Source: a virus
Reading direction: 5' to 3' (one strand)
DNA: 57,065 nucleotides
Virus record (IMG/VR): IMGVR_UViG_3300033388_003385
Span: 1-57,065 of that record
In this document: one piece after another, positions 1 to 9,800 of the stretch
Layout: every line of letters starts with the position of its first letter
How positions within the stretch are numbered: the first letter of the stretch is position 1
The notes under the pieces: model-generated
What the model was told of the DNA's origin: nothing
The model's input: the letters and a program-made list of their open reading frames with translations, nothing else
Database searches by the model: none
Translations under genes and position numbers: made by a program

Positions 1-114
1 TAGGAGCTTTTCGTTCTACCGCCGTCCTCGTTCCTTTCACATCCGCGATTACGGCAAGGACTTCATCAAGGTCGAGGTTAAGGTACTTGTATGTACGGGC
101 GATTTCATCATTCG
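1..114. repeat. Terminal direct repeat, left copy (circular assembly overlap)
   Basis: The first 114 bases are identical to 56952-57065. A coding frame runs through this junction: the minus-strand gene read here continues into the copy at the right end and stops at 56932. That is what a circular molecule, or a terminally redundant or circularly permuted phage genome opened at an arbitrary point, would give. The repeat is within a gene and has no terminase-site features, so it is probably assembly overlap rather than a packaging repeat. Confidence 0.95.
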
Positions 115-2113
115 CTTCTTTTTTGGTGAGTCCAGCTTCCATAACAAGCGCATTACGCAGCATTTGGTCAGTCCTGCCGCGCGTTTCGTTTGCGCGCGCT
201 ATAGGCCCAAGCGCCCATGAAGATTCCTCTTCGATGTCGAGTCCGTACCTTTTAGAGAGTGCGGCATATACTTCTTTGATCGGGCTGGTAACCGCCCCGC
301 GTTCACCAATACGCCGGGGCTTACGCTTCTTCGTAAGCTTTCTAAGTAGGCCGGGGTCTTCCAGCACTTGGTCAAGGATATTGTCCGGGACGTAATCAAG
401 CATATTTTCTCGGGTCAACTCGCCTGATTTCTTCATTTTCTCAAGCTTTGCAAAGACGCGGGATATATCCTCTGTGTCTCCCGTCTTGATAATATCCTTG
501 AGTTCACCAGCCATAGCCTCTTTCGGCGGCGCACCGGTACGTTGCCTTGCAGCAGCGGCATCGGCGACAGCCTCCGGACCCTTCATCGGTCGCTTAACGC
601 CAGCGATCGCTTGTTCAGGTGCGGGTGGGGTTGCAGGGGCGGGGAATGCTTCTTGGCCGGGTAACGGCGCACGCGACGGCGGAGCACCGATAAGCGGTTG
701 GTCGGCTAAGCGTTCCATTTGCGGGCCGGTGCGTTGGAACTCTTCAACCCCCGCGATATCCTGTTTTTCCTGAGCGACTTCACGCAGCGTTTTATTGCGG
801 ATATTCATCACGCCTTTATCATCGACAAACCCGGTTAGTTCAGTGGATAGTCCTTTCTTCGCCAGCTTCTCACGTCGCTTGGTTTCCTGCTCCGGCGTCC
901 GCGGTTTACGTTCGCGGCGTTTTCCGGGTTCTTTTACTGTAAGAAGCTTATTCCTTTCACGCGTAAGATTTCTTACGATGCTTTGATTACCCTGGCGTTT
1001 CGCCTCATCAATACGCCGGGCCATCCGGTCAATCTTCATTTGCTGGAATCTTGGCAGGTCTTCGCGCTTACGAGTTGCCTTTTTAGGTTCTTGAGCGGCG
1101 GTAACCGGCCTACGTGCAGCTTGAGCCCGAGCGGAGAGCGGCGGCGGGGCTCCGGCCATAGTTTGTTGTGCTGCAGGATCTGTCGACCTGGCAACCGTTG
1201 TTCCTTGTCGTACTGTTGGATCTGTCGACCTGGCAACAGTCTCAACAGCGCCGGGTTGGTCAGTGGCTGACCGGGTAGCTGCTGACCGGGTCAGTGGCTG
1301 GCCGGGTTGCGGCATGCCGGAGAGTTGTTGCTTGAGCTCGGCGAGTAGCGCTTGTTTCTGGTTCTGCTCGGCAGAGTCCCAGAGCCAGCCGCCTTTGATA
1401 TCCGGATCGGCCTCCAGCTCTTTTATCTGCGCTTCAAGCTTACTCCGGCCTGTCGGGATGCCCGCCATTCGCGCGGCCTCACCGGCGAATTGGCTGGGGT
1501 CGACATTCGGGTTGCTGCGTGCGAGTTGGTCAAGTACTTGTTGGAACGCCAGGCCTTTGGGCGTGAAGTTGCCTTTATCGTCGTAGATATCCTCACGCGC
1601 ATAGCCTTGTTGGATGAGCTGCTGTGCGTGCAGATCGGCGGCTTTGCTCGGCGCGACCTTTGCCTTTGCGGCGGCTTTCGCTTGTTCCCGCAGTGTTTTC
1701 CCTTCGGCGGCGCGTTCAGAGATATCGAGCCGACGTTGTTCCAGTGCCCGGCGCGCCTCGGATTCCTGCCCAGCCCGTTCGAATGCCGGACCTTGTTGGA
1801 ACGCTTGACCCTGCTCGGCGAGTCCAAGTTTCTTTTCTGCGATATTACGCGCCCAGGCGTCGCGAGCGAGTTGAGCGGAGAACGCATCTTGTGAGCGTCG
1901 TTGGGTGTCGCGTTGTGCTTCAAGCCGACCTTGCGCCTCATATTGCAGCGTTGGCGCCACGCGCGCCCGTTGCGTCGAGGCTTCGCGTAGTCCCGGCGCT
2001 TGCATGGGTTGCACTGGTCGCGCCATTTGATTTAGGACGCCGATATCGCCGACCTGCTCACGCAAATCCCGGCGCTGCTGAATTCCTCGAAGCCGAGTTT
2101 CCGAACGGGCCAT
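1..2113 (-). CDS. Internal virion (ejection-type) protein, 3' end wraps across the circle junction
   Basis: Reading leftwards from ATG at 2111-2113, the frame stays open to base 1 and continues in the right-end copy (56951 down to TAA at 56932-56934), giving about 710 residues. The first third is rich in Gln, Arg, Ala and Glu and looks helical or coiled-coil. A Pro/Ala-rich middle contains a short duplicated ARSTDP segment, then a basic Lys/Arg/Glu region follows. The stop codon lies beside the ribosome-binding site of the 3,988-residue gene. Position between tail genes and the giant polyvalent protein suggests an internal core or ejected protein. No domain is recognised; function is inferred from order and composition. 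Confidence 0.75.
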   Translation of the reverse strand, partial: MARSETRLRGIQQRRDLREQVGDIGVLNQMARPVQPMQAPGLREASTQRARVAPTLQYEAQGRLEAQRDTQRRSQDAFSAQLARDAWARNIAEKKLGLAEQGQAFQQGPAFERAGQESEARRALEQRRLDISERAAEGKTLREQAKAAAKAKVAPSKAADLHAQQLIQQGYAREDIYDDKGNFTPKGLAFQQVLDQLARSNPNVDPSQFAGEAARMAGIPTGRSKLEAQIKELEADPDIKGGWLWDSAEQNQKQALLAELKQQLSGMPQPGQPLTRSAATRSATDQPGAVETVARSTDPTVRQGTTVARSTDPAAQQTMAGAPPPLSARAQAARRPVTAAQEPKKATRKREDLPRFQQMKIDRMARRIDEAKRQGNQSIVRNLTRERNKLLTVKEPGKRRERKPRTPEQETKRREKLAKKGLSTELTGFVDDKGVMNIRNKTLREVAQEKQDIAGVEEFQRTGPQMERLADQPLIGAPPSRAPLPGQEAFPAPATPPAPEQAIAGVKRPMKGPEAVADAAAARQRTGAPPKEAMAGELKDIIKTGDTEDISRVFAKLEKMKKSGELTRENMLDYVPDNILDQVLEDPGLLRKLTKKRKPRRIGERGAVTSPIKEVYAALSKRYGLDIEEESSWALGPIARANETRGRTDQMLRNALVMEAGLTKKEANDEIARTYKYLNLDLDEVLAVIADVKGTRTAVERKAP

Positions 2114-2136
2114 TTTAGATACTCCTGATTAAATGA

Positions 2137-3105
2137 TTAAACAAATTCAAAACCGCCGGTTACGTCGCAGTCGATTAAGGTTCTTTGGAGTGACTGCGAG
2201 ATCACATACCCGTCAAGAACATCGTACACTACAGGCTCGGTAACAGTGGCATCGTTGAAGTTGCCGATGTTGATATCGCTTTGATACTTACCATCAACAT
2301 TTACTGTTGGCGTCAAGTCAGAGTAGAGCATGCCGTAATTCCCTTCATCAACCGCATAGTCATTATTGACATACTCGCCATCCATCGCTTGCATCGGGTT
2401 ATAGGCTGCCATTGTATAGTTGCCTGTATAAAGTACACTCGGGGCATAATACACTGAGTTGCCAGACGCACCAGGAACAAGAATCCTCCACCGAAAGATG
2501 TCGCGTCTTCCAAAAGCATTTGCGATCGCAAAATGATTGACTGACCACTGAGCAGAATAAACTGCCCAAGGTTCCGCATTAAAGTCGGTTACAGCTTGTG
2601 CCCATGACGGACCTACAGCGAATTTCCAGTAATACTGAAAACCAGTTGTCTGAATACCATCAGCCCAAGTTACTCGACGCTGAATCACGGTGCAAAGATT
2701 AAGGGCTTCGTGCCACCACCAAGCCCAAGCACCAAGCGGGCCGTTAGTTGACGGCAGCTCTGCACCAATCTCCGCCTCAAGACTTGCGATAGTCCATACA
2801 GGCGGAATTGCGGCGGCGTTGTCGAAGTCGCCGATTCCAGCAGAACCCATGTCAACATAATGCATAGTAAAACCGCCATTAGGGGAGGATAAGCCTAGAT
2901 ACTCGCCGCCTAAGATCAAATTGCGCAATGCCGAGTCAAGTGTCTCGACCGTACCGTTGAGCATTGGCGGCTCTGCAATTGCTGGAGAGTTGATCGCCTT
3001 GTATCGCTCCAGGAATGCGTCATAGATATCGGATGCACTAGTGAACGGCGGCACATTGCTGACAGTCGCGGCTGAGGTCCAATTAATCTCAGTATTCCAA
3101 CCCAT
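2137..3105 (-). CDS. Putative tail-associated protein, 322 aa
   Basis: The product is rich in Trp, Tyr, Asn and Gly with no membrane segment, as is common for tail appendage or receptor-binding proteins. It starts at ATG 3103-3105, sharing a base with the stop of the preceding gene (TAATG), so the two are translationally coupled. It lies between a small tail protein and the internal virion protein gene in the late operon. I do not recognise a family; the virion role is inferred from operon position. Confidence 0.7.
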   Translation of the reverse strand: MGWNTEINWTSAATVSNVPPFTSASDIYDAFLERYKAINSPAIAEPPMLNGTVETLDSALRNLILGGEYLGLSSPNGGFTMHYVDMGSAGIGDFDNAAAIPPVWTIASLEAEIGAELPSTNGPLGAWAWWWHEALNLCTVIQRRVTWADGIQTTGFQYYWKFAVGPSWAQAVTDFNAEPWAVYSAQWSVNHFAIANAFGRRDIFRWRILVPGASGNSVYYAPSVLYTGNYTMAAYNPMQAMDGEYVNNDYAVDEGNYGMLYSDLTPTVNVDGKYQSDINIGNFNDATVTEPVVYDVLDGYVISQSLQRTLIDCDVTGGFEFV

Positions 3106-3683
3106 TACGACACTAACCTCGTATTATGGATTTCACCGAAGCGCTGTTGCGTCCATGCATCGTCAACCTTCTCAGCTATAAGGACACGCAGCGTCCAATA
3201 TCCGTCTTTCTTCGCCTGCGTCGGGTATGCACCCGCTGCCAGGTAATCAGTAAACCACCCGGCATTATACCAGATTTCAAGCGACAGATAAGTAGCGCCC
3301 GACACACTGATATCAGTATCAGCCGCGACAGTGGTGACTGTTGTGCCGTTGACGACTTTCCCTGCGGACACATCGACCGTATCAGCATCGGCATCATACG
3401 TAATTTTATACTGCCCGGCGTACGTGTCGCCCGCAGCCGTCACCGTCAGGTCAAGCAACTTCAGTTCCTTCTCAATCGCCTCGATGCGTCGCCATAGTTG
3501 CACGTCGCCATAGGGGTCGATCACGTCGCGTTCGAGCGGGGTTGCTTCACCGGCGCTCAGCCCAATGATTTGGTTGGCGAGGTCTATGGTCGCATCCTGC
3601 AATTCCTGCACCGCCTGGCGTGCGGCAGGGTCGGGTACGTGTCCAGGATCGCTCATCCCTTGGAGGTTGCTGGGATATGCCAT
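3105..3683 (-). CDS. Putative tail/appendage protein, 192 aa
   Basis: The N-terminal about 80 residues look helical and include an acidic ALxxLDLT-type segment. The C-terminal half reads as beta-rich (GQYKITYDADADTVDVSAG), ending in a W/Y-rich part. Its start at 3683 lies 2 nt from the stop of the 723-residue tail gene, and its stop overlaps the next start, so it is embedded in the late operon. A small tail or fibre-base protein is likely; no named family is recognised. Confidence 0.7.
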   Translation of the reverse strand: MAYPSNLQGMSDPGHVPDPAARQAVQELQDATIDLANQIIGLSAGEATPLERDVIDPYGDVQLWRRIEAIEKELKLLDLTVTAAGDTYAGQYKITYDADADTVDVSAGKVVNGTTVTTVAADTDISVSGATYLSLEIWYNAGWFTDYLAAGAYPTQAKKDGYWTLRVLIAEKVDDAWTQQRFGEIHNTRLVS

Positions 3684-3685
3684 GG

Positions 3686-5857
3686 TTACACCTCCTGCGA
3701 GTTGTCGCCGATGGCAACGCGTGAGACGCCTGCACCGCGGGCGTAGATTTCAACCTCCCACTCTTTTGCCTTATTTACGCGTGGGAGCAGCTGCGGATCG
3801 GAAGAGAGCACATGGATATCGCATTCGACCTGGCCGTCGCCGTAGAGAAGAAGACGCACTGGGTATTCCCTGGAGATGACTTTGACCCAGCGCCAGCCTT
3901 TGAACTTTTCCTGAACCTCGATAGGTCCGCGCCATTGCGCCTCAACCGCATTGAACGAATCGAAGGTCGAACATGCAATAAGCTGGTTACCCCGCATATC
4001 GAAGCGTACGTTATCCCTGCGGTTGAGCGAATCCGGCAGCACCAGGAAGACCGACCTGTCATTCGCGTAAGCGGACATGGACGACGGCAGGTATTGCGCC
4101 CATTCATCGCTGGTGAAGTGTTCTTTGGTTATCAGCGCGGGCGACGCCCCGTCGAACACGACCAGGCCTTCATCGGTGACCCAGCCGATCATCGAATCGA
4201 TGCGCCATAGACTGCGTCGGTTGAGGATGGTCGAGACGTTCGCGATCTCGTAGCGCGACAGCCGCGCCGGATGTTGGCCGGTAACCCGGAAGACCCCACC
4301 GACGGGTGAGGCAGACGTAAGAACCGGGTCGCCGGGGGCGTAGGTGCCGACGAGCGTGACCGCAACCGCGAACGTCCGTGTAAGCCCAGTGCCGGATATC
4401 GCGTTATAAGAGACCCGCTCGGTCGTATCCGTGAACTCGATGAACCCTGTATAGCTGAGGTTGCCGGGGTCGACGGCATAGGTTACCTCGATAGACGATG
4501 TTTCACCGCTTTCGGCATTAGTCAGCGTACCGGTTGCCGCAATGCCCTGATCGAGCGTGAATGCAAGGATACTGCCGCCCGCTAATGCCTGGCATAGAAC
4601 CGGGGTATCGAACGCAATGGCGTATTCTTCCGGGACCGCCCAGGGTCGTCCCTCATCGATCCATTCCGAGCTTGGCCGTAGCTCATTTTCGTAGAAGTAC
4701 ATGTAGTACCCGGCGGGATGCGCGAGCGCCCCTTGTACCGCCTCGACCGGCGTTGCATGCGGCACGTTCCCATTGGGCGGGAGGTTGGTGGTCAGCGCCT
4801 CGCGGAAGTTGTCGAAGTATTCCGTACCGTCGACGTCCTCAAGCTTACGGAACCCCGACTCGGATGAGGTCGACGACTTGAACAGCCGATTCTTTGTGTA
4901 CCCCGCTTGTTGCGGCGTATTGAGCCGCACGATCTCACCGGGTTCAACGATCACCTCCTCTGAGGCATCGCTTTGCGGTCCGTCCCGGTCTTCTGAGTCG
5001 ATCATTTGCTGGATGTAGAAGTAGGTCCGCTGTGTATTGATCACGTAGTTGCAATCGAACGTAAACGAGAAGATCGAGTTCGCCGGGACGAAGGTTGTAG
5101 TAACCGGGCCGGTGACCCCTTCCGGCAACGAATACCGCCCGGTAGAGTCCGGTGCAGCCGCATCGATGCATGTGCATGAACCGTATTGAAACCGTGAGAT
5201 ACCCGTACCGTCGCCAGCATCATAGCCGGACATACTGATTGGGTAGGTCAACGGTACTGAGAACGTTGGGATACGCGGGTCCGAGTAGGTTCCCCATGTG
5301 TTGTTTGGGAACCATACCGTTTCTTCGGGTCCGCCTTTATAGTCCTCCTCGGCAAAGAAATTGAACGCGAACAGCGGCCCGTGGATGGTATAGGAGATAT
5401 CCTCATAGAACGGGTCGCTCATATTCGAGAGGTTGCGGTAGTTGGTGATAAACCCGGTCGGCGTATAGGTGACGTTATAGGCCGCAAGCGTCTGCGCATC
5501 GACCAAGTCTACATAGAAGTTACCCGAACCCGGATCGATGTAGGATGCCCACATCCGCGAGATGACCGACAGCCATATGTTCGAGCCCCCTTCCATCGGG
5601 ATGCACATCCTGATCGACGAATTTAACGTAGGCGGATCGGCCTTCGTGATGATATCGATATCGGACGACGGGAACCCCGCCTTCATTGCCCCGGCGGAGT
5701 CGTGCAGCGCTTCGAAATCGTTTACTACGTTGATCGGCACGAGATCGCCGCTCGTTAGGTCGCAGTTATGCGCCGTCTGAGCCGCGCCGGGCGGCAGCTT
5801 TCGCGGGTCCAGCCGGGGGAAGATCCCGCCGAATTGATCATAAACGATAGAGGCCAT
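3686..5857 (-). CDS. Tail nozzle/stabilisation-like protein, 723 aa
   Basis: The N-terminus (GGIFPRLDPRKLPPGAAQ, then HNCDLTSGDLVP) has the pattern seen in many short-tailed phage tail tube/nozzle or packaged-DNA stabilisation proteins: a first strand, an R-x-D-P-R-x-L-P-x-x-x-A motif, then a beta-propeller-like body. The remainder is beta-rich, Tyr/Phe/Ser rich, with no membrane segment. It starts at ATG 5857 overlapping the preceding stop by one base. The role (distal tail nozzle or plug) is inferred from the N-terminal pattern, length and order. Confidence 0.75.
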   Translation of the reverse strand: MASIVYDQFGGIFPRLDPRKLPPGAAQTAHNCDLTSGDLVPINVVNDFEALHDSAGAMKAGFPSSDIDIITKADPPTLNSSIRMCIPMEGGSNIWLSVISRMWASYIDPGSGNFYVDLVDAQTLAAYNVTYTPTGFITNYRNLSNMSDPFYEDISYTIHGPLFAFNFFAEEDYKGGPEETVWFPNNTWGTYSDPRIPTFSVPLTYPISMSGYDAGDGTGISRFQYGSCTCIDAAAPDSTGRYSLPEGVTGPVTTTFVPANSIFSFTFDCNYVINTQRTYFYIQQMIDSEDRDGPQSDASEEVIVEPGEIVRLNTPQQAGYTKNRLFKSSTSSESGFRKLEDVDGTEYFDNFREALTTNLPPNGNVPHATPVEAVQGALAHPAGYYMYFYENELRPSSEWIDEGRPWAVPEEYAIAFDTPVLCQALAGGSILAFTLDQGIAATGTLTNAESGETSSIEVTYAVDPGNLSYTGFIEFTDTTERVSYNAISGTGLTRTFAVAVTLVGTYAPGDPVLTSASPVGGVFRVTGQHPARLSRYEIANVSTILNRRSLWRIDSMIGWVTDEGLVVFDGASPALITKEHFTSDEWAQYLPSSMSAYANDRSVFLVLPDSLNRRDNVRFDMRGNQLIACSTFDSFNAVEAQWRGPIEVQEKFKGWRWVKVISREYPVRLLLYGDGQVECDIHVLSSDPQLLPRVNKAKEWEVEIYARGAGVSRVAIGDNSQEV

Positions 5858-6204
5858 TATGTCACGACAGTCAGGTTATAAACCGGAAATTCACCGGATT
5901 CTTTGATAGGTGCTGGGGATGCGTCGCCAGGGTCATAGGTTCCTTCGAACGTAAACAGCCGCATTTCGAGTTGCTTGGATTGATCGAGGATTTGCAGGTC
6001 ATTGCCGGTCATAAGCACCGTCATTTCACTGGCGAGCGCCGCAATCGCTACATCCTCACGCGAATTGATCACCGTTCCGGAGAGATCCGTAAGCGTCCAG
6101 GTCGCGGCAGTCGGCGTCAGCGCATCGCCGTTACCGTCGACGATGACGATTTTCATACCGACGCTACTTTGTTCATCGGCCCTGCCAGTAAGGATGAGAG
6201 GCAT
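5857..6204 (-). CDS. Small beta-rich virion protein, 115 aa
   Basis: A short protein beginning MPLILTGRADE, with alternating hydrophobic residues and several strands (KIVIVDGNG, ATWTLTDLSGTVI, EMTVLMTG, EMRLFTFEG), suggestive of an Ig-like or BppU-N-like fold. It couples to the nozzle-like gene by a one-base overlap and lies downstream of a membrane protein gene. A virion accessory or fibre-attachment role is possible but not shown. Confidence 0.65.
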   Translation of the reverse strand: MPLILTGRADEQSSVGMKIVIVDGNGDALTPTAATWTLTDLSGTVINSREDVAIAALASEMTVLMTGNDLQILDQSKQLEMRLFTFEGTYDPGDASPAPIKESGEFPVYNLTVVT

Positions 6205-6206
6205 TG

Positions 6207-6518
6207 TTACTTACCTTGTTTAAGTTCTTTCAGCGACTCACGTATTTGCGAGAAGCGATCATCGATCTTTGTGTCGAGCGCTTTGAGATCCTTTTGGATT
6301 TGTTTGTATTGCTCGTCATGCGTCGCGAACCGTACTTGCGCCTGCGTGCTCAGCTCGACCCCGGCCCGTTCGGATTTGGCGTAGGCCAGCCCGGCGACGA
6401 CAATGAAGGCCGTAATCCCGGCGCTGCAGATCCATCGGAGATAGGCGAGGGAAGTGATGCACGACGCATTCGAGGTTTCCAGGTTGTCGATACGTTCTGC
6501 AGGTGTGGCTTCGGTCAT
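6207..6518 (-). CDS. One-TM coiled-coil protein, holin/spanin-like candidate, 103 aa
   Basis: The protein has an N-terminal segment, one hydrophobic helix at about residues 27-47 (ICSAGITAFIVVAGLAYA) and a C-terminal heptad-like charged coil of about 45 residues (DEQYKQIQKDLKALDTKI). That layout fits membrane-anchored lysis accessory proteins such as inner-membrane spanins, or XhlA-like proteins. It overlaps the upstream stop codon. No endolysin is recognised nearby, so a lysis role is only a candidate; it could instead be a virion membrane-interacting protein. Confidence 0.6.
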   Translation of the reverse strand: MTEATPAERIDNLETSNASCITSLAYLRWICSAGITAFIVVAGLAYAKSERAGVELSTQAQVRFATHDEQYKQIQKDLKALDTKIDDRFSQIRESLKELKQGK

Positions 6519-6841
6519 TAGAAAACCTCCCCGGCGTCTTGTTCGGTATCGGCCAGGTCCGCGACTTTATCCTTAAGCAACCGCTCAAAGATCTTCATAA
6601 ACGGTTTGATGACCGTGTTGACCTCATCGGACGTGCAGCCGTCGGTGATATCGCTCAGCCTCAGCGTTGACTCATGCTTGCTGCATATGCCGGTCGTATT
6701 GGTTTTGCACCCATGCAGTTGACCCCATACGCGGACGTTTTGTTTGTCGTCGATATGGTCGAATCGCAGCGCATGCAGTTTATTTACAACGTTCACTGCC
6801 GACTCATCATAATCCGTTGTTATATTTTTAGTAATGGACAT
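6518..6841 (-). CDS. Hypothetical late protein, 107 aa
   Basis: A soluble, slightly acidic protein of mixed composition with two cysteines in the middle (HGCKTNTTGICSKH), which could form a loop or disulphide. It sits between the tail-fibre gene and the holin-like gene and its stop overlaps the next start. No family is recognised. Confidence 0.6.
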   Translation of the reverse strand: MSITKNITTDYDESAVNVVNKLHALRFDHIDDKQNVRVWGQLHGCKTNTTGICSKHESTLRLSDITDGCTSDEVNTVIKPFMKIFERLLKDKVADLADTEQDAGEVF

Positions 6842-6849
6842 ATTGGCTC

Positions 6850-9800
6850 CTACTTTGTTAGCTCTTCACTCACTGCACTGATGTGTAGATCCATCGTCTG
6901 TATCGTGTTAATACTTCCCGTAATGATCTCGTAAATAACGCCTTCTGAACCATTACCATCGATGAACTGATTGAGGTCAATTCGTTTCCAAGCGCCATCG
7001 ACGCCGTTGGAAACGTTCCCGTCGATAGTTTGGTCGACAGAACGACGCGCGATATCTCCATTACCCGGAGTGAAGCCAGTAGCCGCATACGTCCATCCCG
7101 CAGCTTTGTGGTGCAGCAGCGCTACATCGAATCCCGTGTCATTGCCGCCGCCCTGCCATACCACATCGATTCCCGTTACCGTCGCATCCCTATTCCCGAA
7201 GTCCTCATACTTGGAATATCCATAATTGAAATCAAGACTGTAGGCCGTTGGCGAACCGCTGACGATATACAAGTCGTAAGTGACTTGGCCGCTGAATTTT
7301 TCCGAAGTCTCGGCCATTACATCCGCCGTAAGCGTCGTGATATCTTCGGTTATGATCCCGATTTGCGTTGCAACTTGCGCCCCTGTTTCACTGTCCTCGG
7401 TACCGGTGACGCGTAGGCCGACTTGTCCGGTGTTTACCGTGCCTGGACCAGAGGGTACGCAACCCGCATGAGCGGCGTAGGCAGTGCCGGAAGTACCATA
7501 GGTTTGTGTGGTAGCCCCTTCATCAAGGTTGGAATCGGTAGCCGACCAGTCATAGAACCCGCCTTTATACCAGGTGCCGGTCCCGATTCCTTGGGAAGTA
7601 AAACTGTAGCTCCGTGAGGCTCCTCGGCGGCGGAACTTTGAGAGATCGACGAGCACGCGGCCAGTGGATGCGTTGACGATCTCCACCGTGCCGAGGATAA
7701 GGATTGTTTCCGGTTCCTGCGGCCTGGTATTGGTAAGGCCCCCGCCGGGAGCGAGGTAGAGGATGCCGCCGAGTCCGAGCAATGACGTATCTATGTCATT
7801 GACTTCACCGTGCCGAGTCGCTACGCCGACTTGGCCGTCGAGTACGTCTGCGGTTGCTAAGCCGATGACTGCCGAGCTGGTCTGCGGGGATGCGGCATCG
7901 GCGACGATCCCTTTTACCACACCGTTGGTTACATCGACGCCCGAAGCATTGACCGGCGTCCCGTTGTCGATCTTAACGCCCGTATCATTAAAGAATCGTA
8001 CATGGTTTTCCTGGCCGACGTTCACGCGGACGCCGGAGAACCCCGTATCAGCAAGGAACGTCTTGGTAACCGAGTCATAGGATAGTTGCCCAGCCGCCCA
8101 TGACGGCGAAGACGCTACGAGATTAAGCGACCCGGTAGCCGTGATATCGCCATTGATATACGCATCGCCATTGACCCCGAGCTTCTCGGATGCGTACTGG
8201 CTTTCGCTGTTGATGAGTATTGCACGGGACGAGTTGACGCGCATCGCTTCGACAGGGTAACCCGTCGCATTGCTAGTCGTGCCAATTAATAGCGCGCCGA
8301 GGAAGTTGCCGTTGATACCGTCCTCTTTTTCTGCCCAGATCGCGGCAAACGTAGCCATGGCTCCGCCTGTATTGTACTTCCCCCTAAAGCTGATGCAGCC
8401 GCCTACGCCTTGGGCCATAGCTGTATCGTCTATTGCGATGACGGGGAAGGTCAGAAAATCACCAATTGAGGCGGGAGTTGTCGCACGACTAGCGGTAATC
8501 GTTGTTATTGCCGCTAGGTTTAAACTCGTCGCGGCTGCGATCTCTGCGACGGCAGCAGCCGTCATCGTATTACCGTTAATCGACCATGTTGACTCAGCCA
8601 GAACACCCGCAGCAGCGCCAACGACTGGAATCGTATACTGAGTACTAAGCCCAACGAAAGCCGAATGCTGAGCACTCGTTAAGTGGTAATACTCCGATGA
8701 AGTACCACCCTGAATGGATAAGAGGTCGTTATGATTCGCGGGGTTCCCGGTCGTAATGACAGTGCCGCTTGCGTCAGGGAAAGTATACGCTCTGCTGGCA
8801 GTGAGTGTTGTCGGCGTCATTGTCCCGACGTAACTACTCGACCCACCTGAGCGGCCTAACAGCTGCATACCATCTTGCGTTGCCGCTTGAGTGCTGGTTA
8901 CGCCCCCGGCTCCAAGCGCGATGATTGCAGGCGACGACAAAGAAATAGAAGTAGCCGCGGTGATCGTACCAGCAGCAGGCAAAGTGAGCGCACCGGTCGA
9001 AACCGTCAGCGTATGCGCCGTTAACGTCGTGCCGTTGAAAAGAAGGTTCGCCGAATCAGTCAAGATCCCGCCTGTCGTCGCATAAGGTACGCGACCGCTC
9101 GTCAGCGCCGAGCCGCTACCCGAGAAGATGATATCAGCATCTGGAAGTGTGAAAGTCCGGTTTGCCGTCAATACGGTGGGCGTCAATGTGCCAAAGTAAG
9201 AACCAGTGCCGCCAGCGCGACCCAAGAGTTTGACGCCGTCTTGTGTTGCAGCCTGGGTCGTCGAAAGCCCCCCGGTTCCGGTGTGACTTATGGTTGGAAT
9301 GGATAAAGCTAGTGAGGTTGCGGCACTTATTGTCGCAATTGCGGGCGCAGTCAAAGAGCTTCCATTGATTAACCAGGTAGACTCCGCCAACACGCCCGCA
9401 GCAGCACCGACGACAGGAATCGCAAACTGAGTATTAAGTGCTACAAAAGCAGAGTGCTGAGCACTATTAAGGTGGTAGTATTCGCCAGCAGTTCCGCCTT
9501 GAATAGACAAGAGGTCGTTGTGATTCGCTGGACTCCCCGTTGTAATGACCGTCCCCGTTGAATCAGGGAATGTATATGTTCGACTCGCAGTTAAGGTCGT
9601 TGGCGTCATCGTGCCGATGTAGGATGATGTACCACCTGCGCGGCCAAGCAACCTAAGCCCGTCTTGCGTTGCTACCTGAGTGCTGAGGAACCCACCGGAA
9701 CCGACAGCAGCAACTAAGGGCGTCGTGAATGAAAGCACCGTTGCCGCCTCAATCGCAGCAGTTGCCGGAGCCGTCATCGTACTGGAATTAATAGACCATG

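Noticed and set aside
1-114. Terminal repeat as a phage packaging repeat (T7-like)
   Set aside because: It lies inside a coding frame that is continuous through the junction, so a circular assembly overlap explains it.
1352-2118. Plus-strand ORFs of 164-180 codons at the left end
   Set aside because: They are antisense shadows of the 710-residue minus gene, which is continuous over the circle junction.
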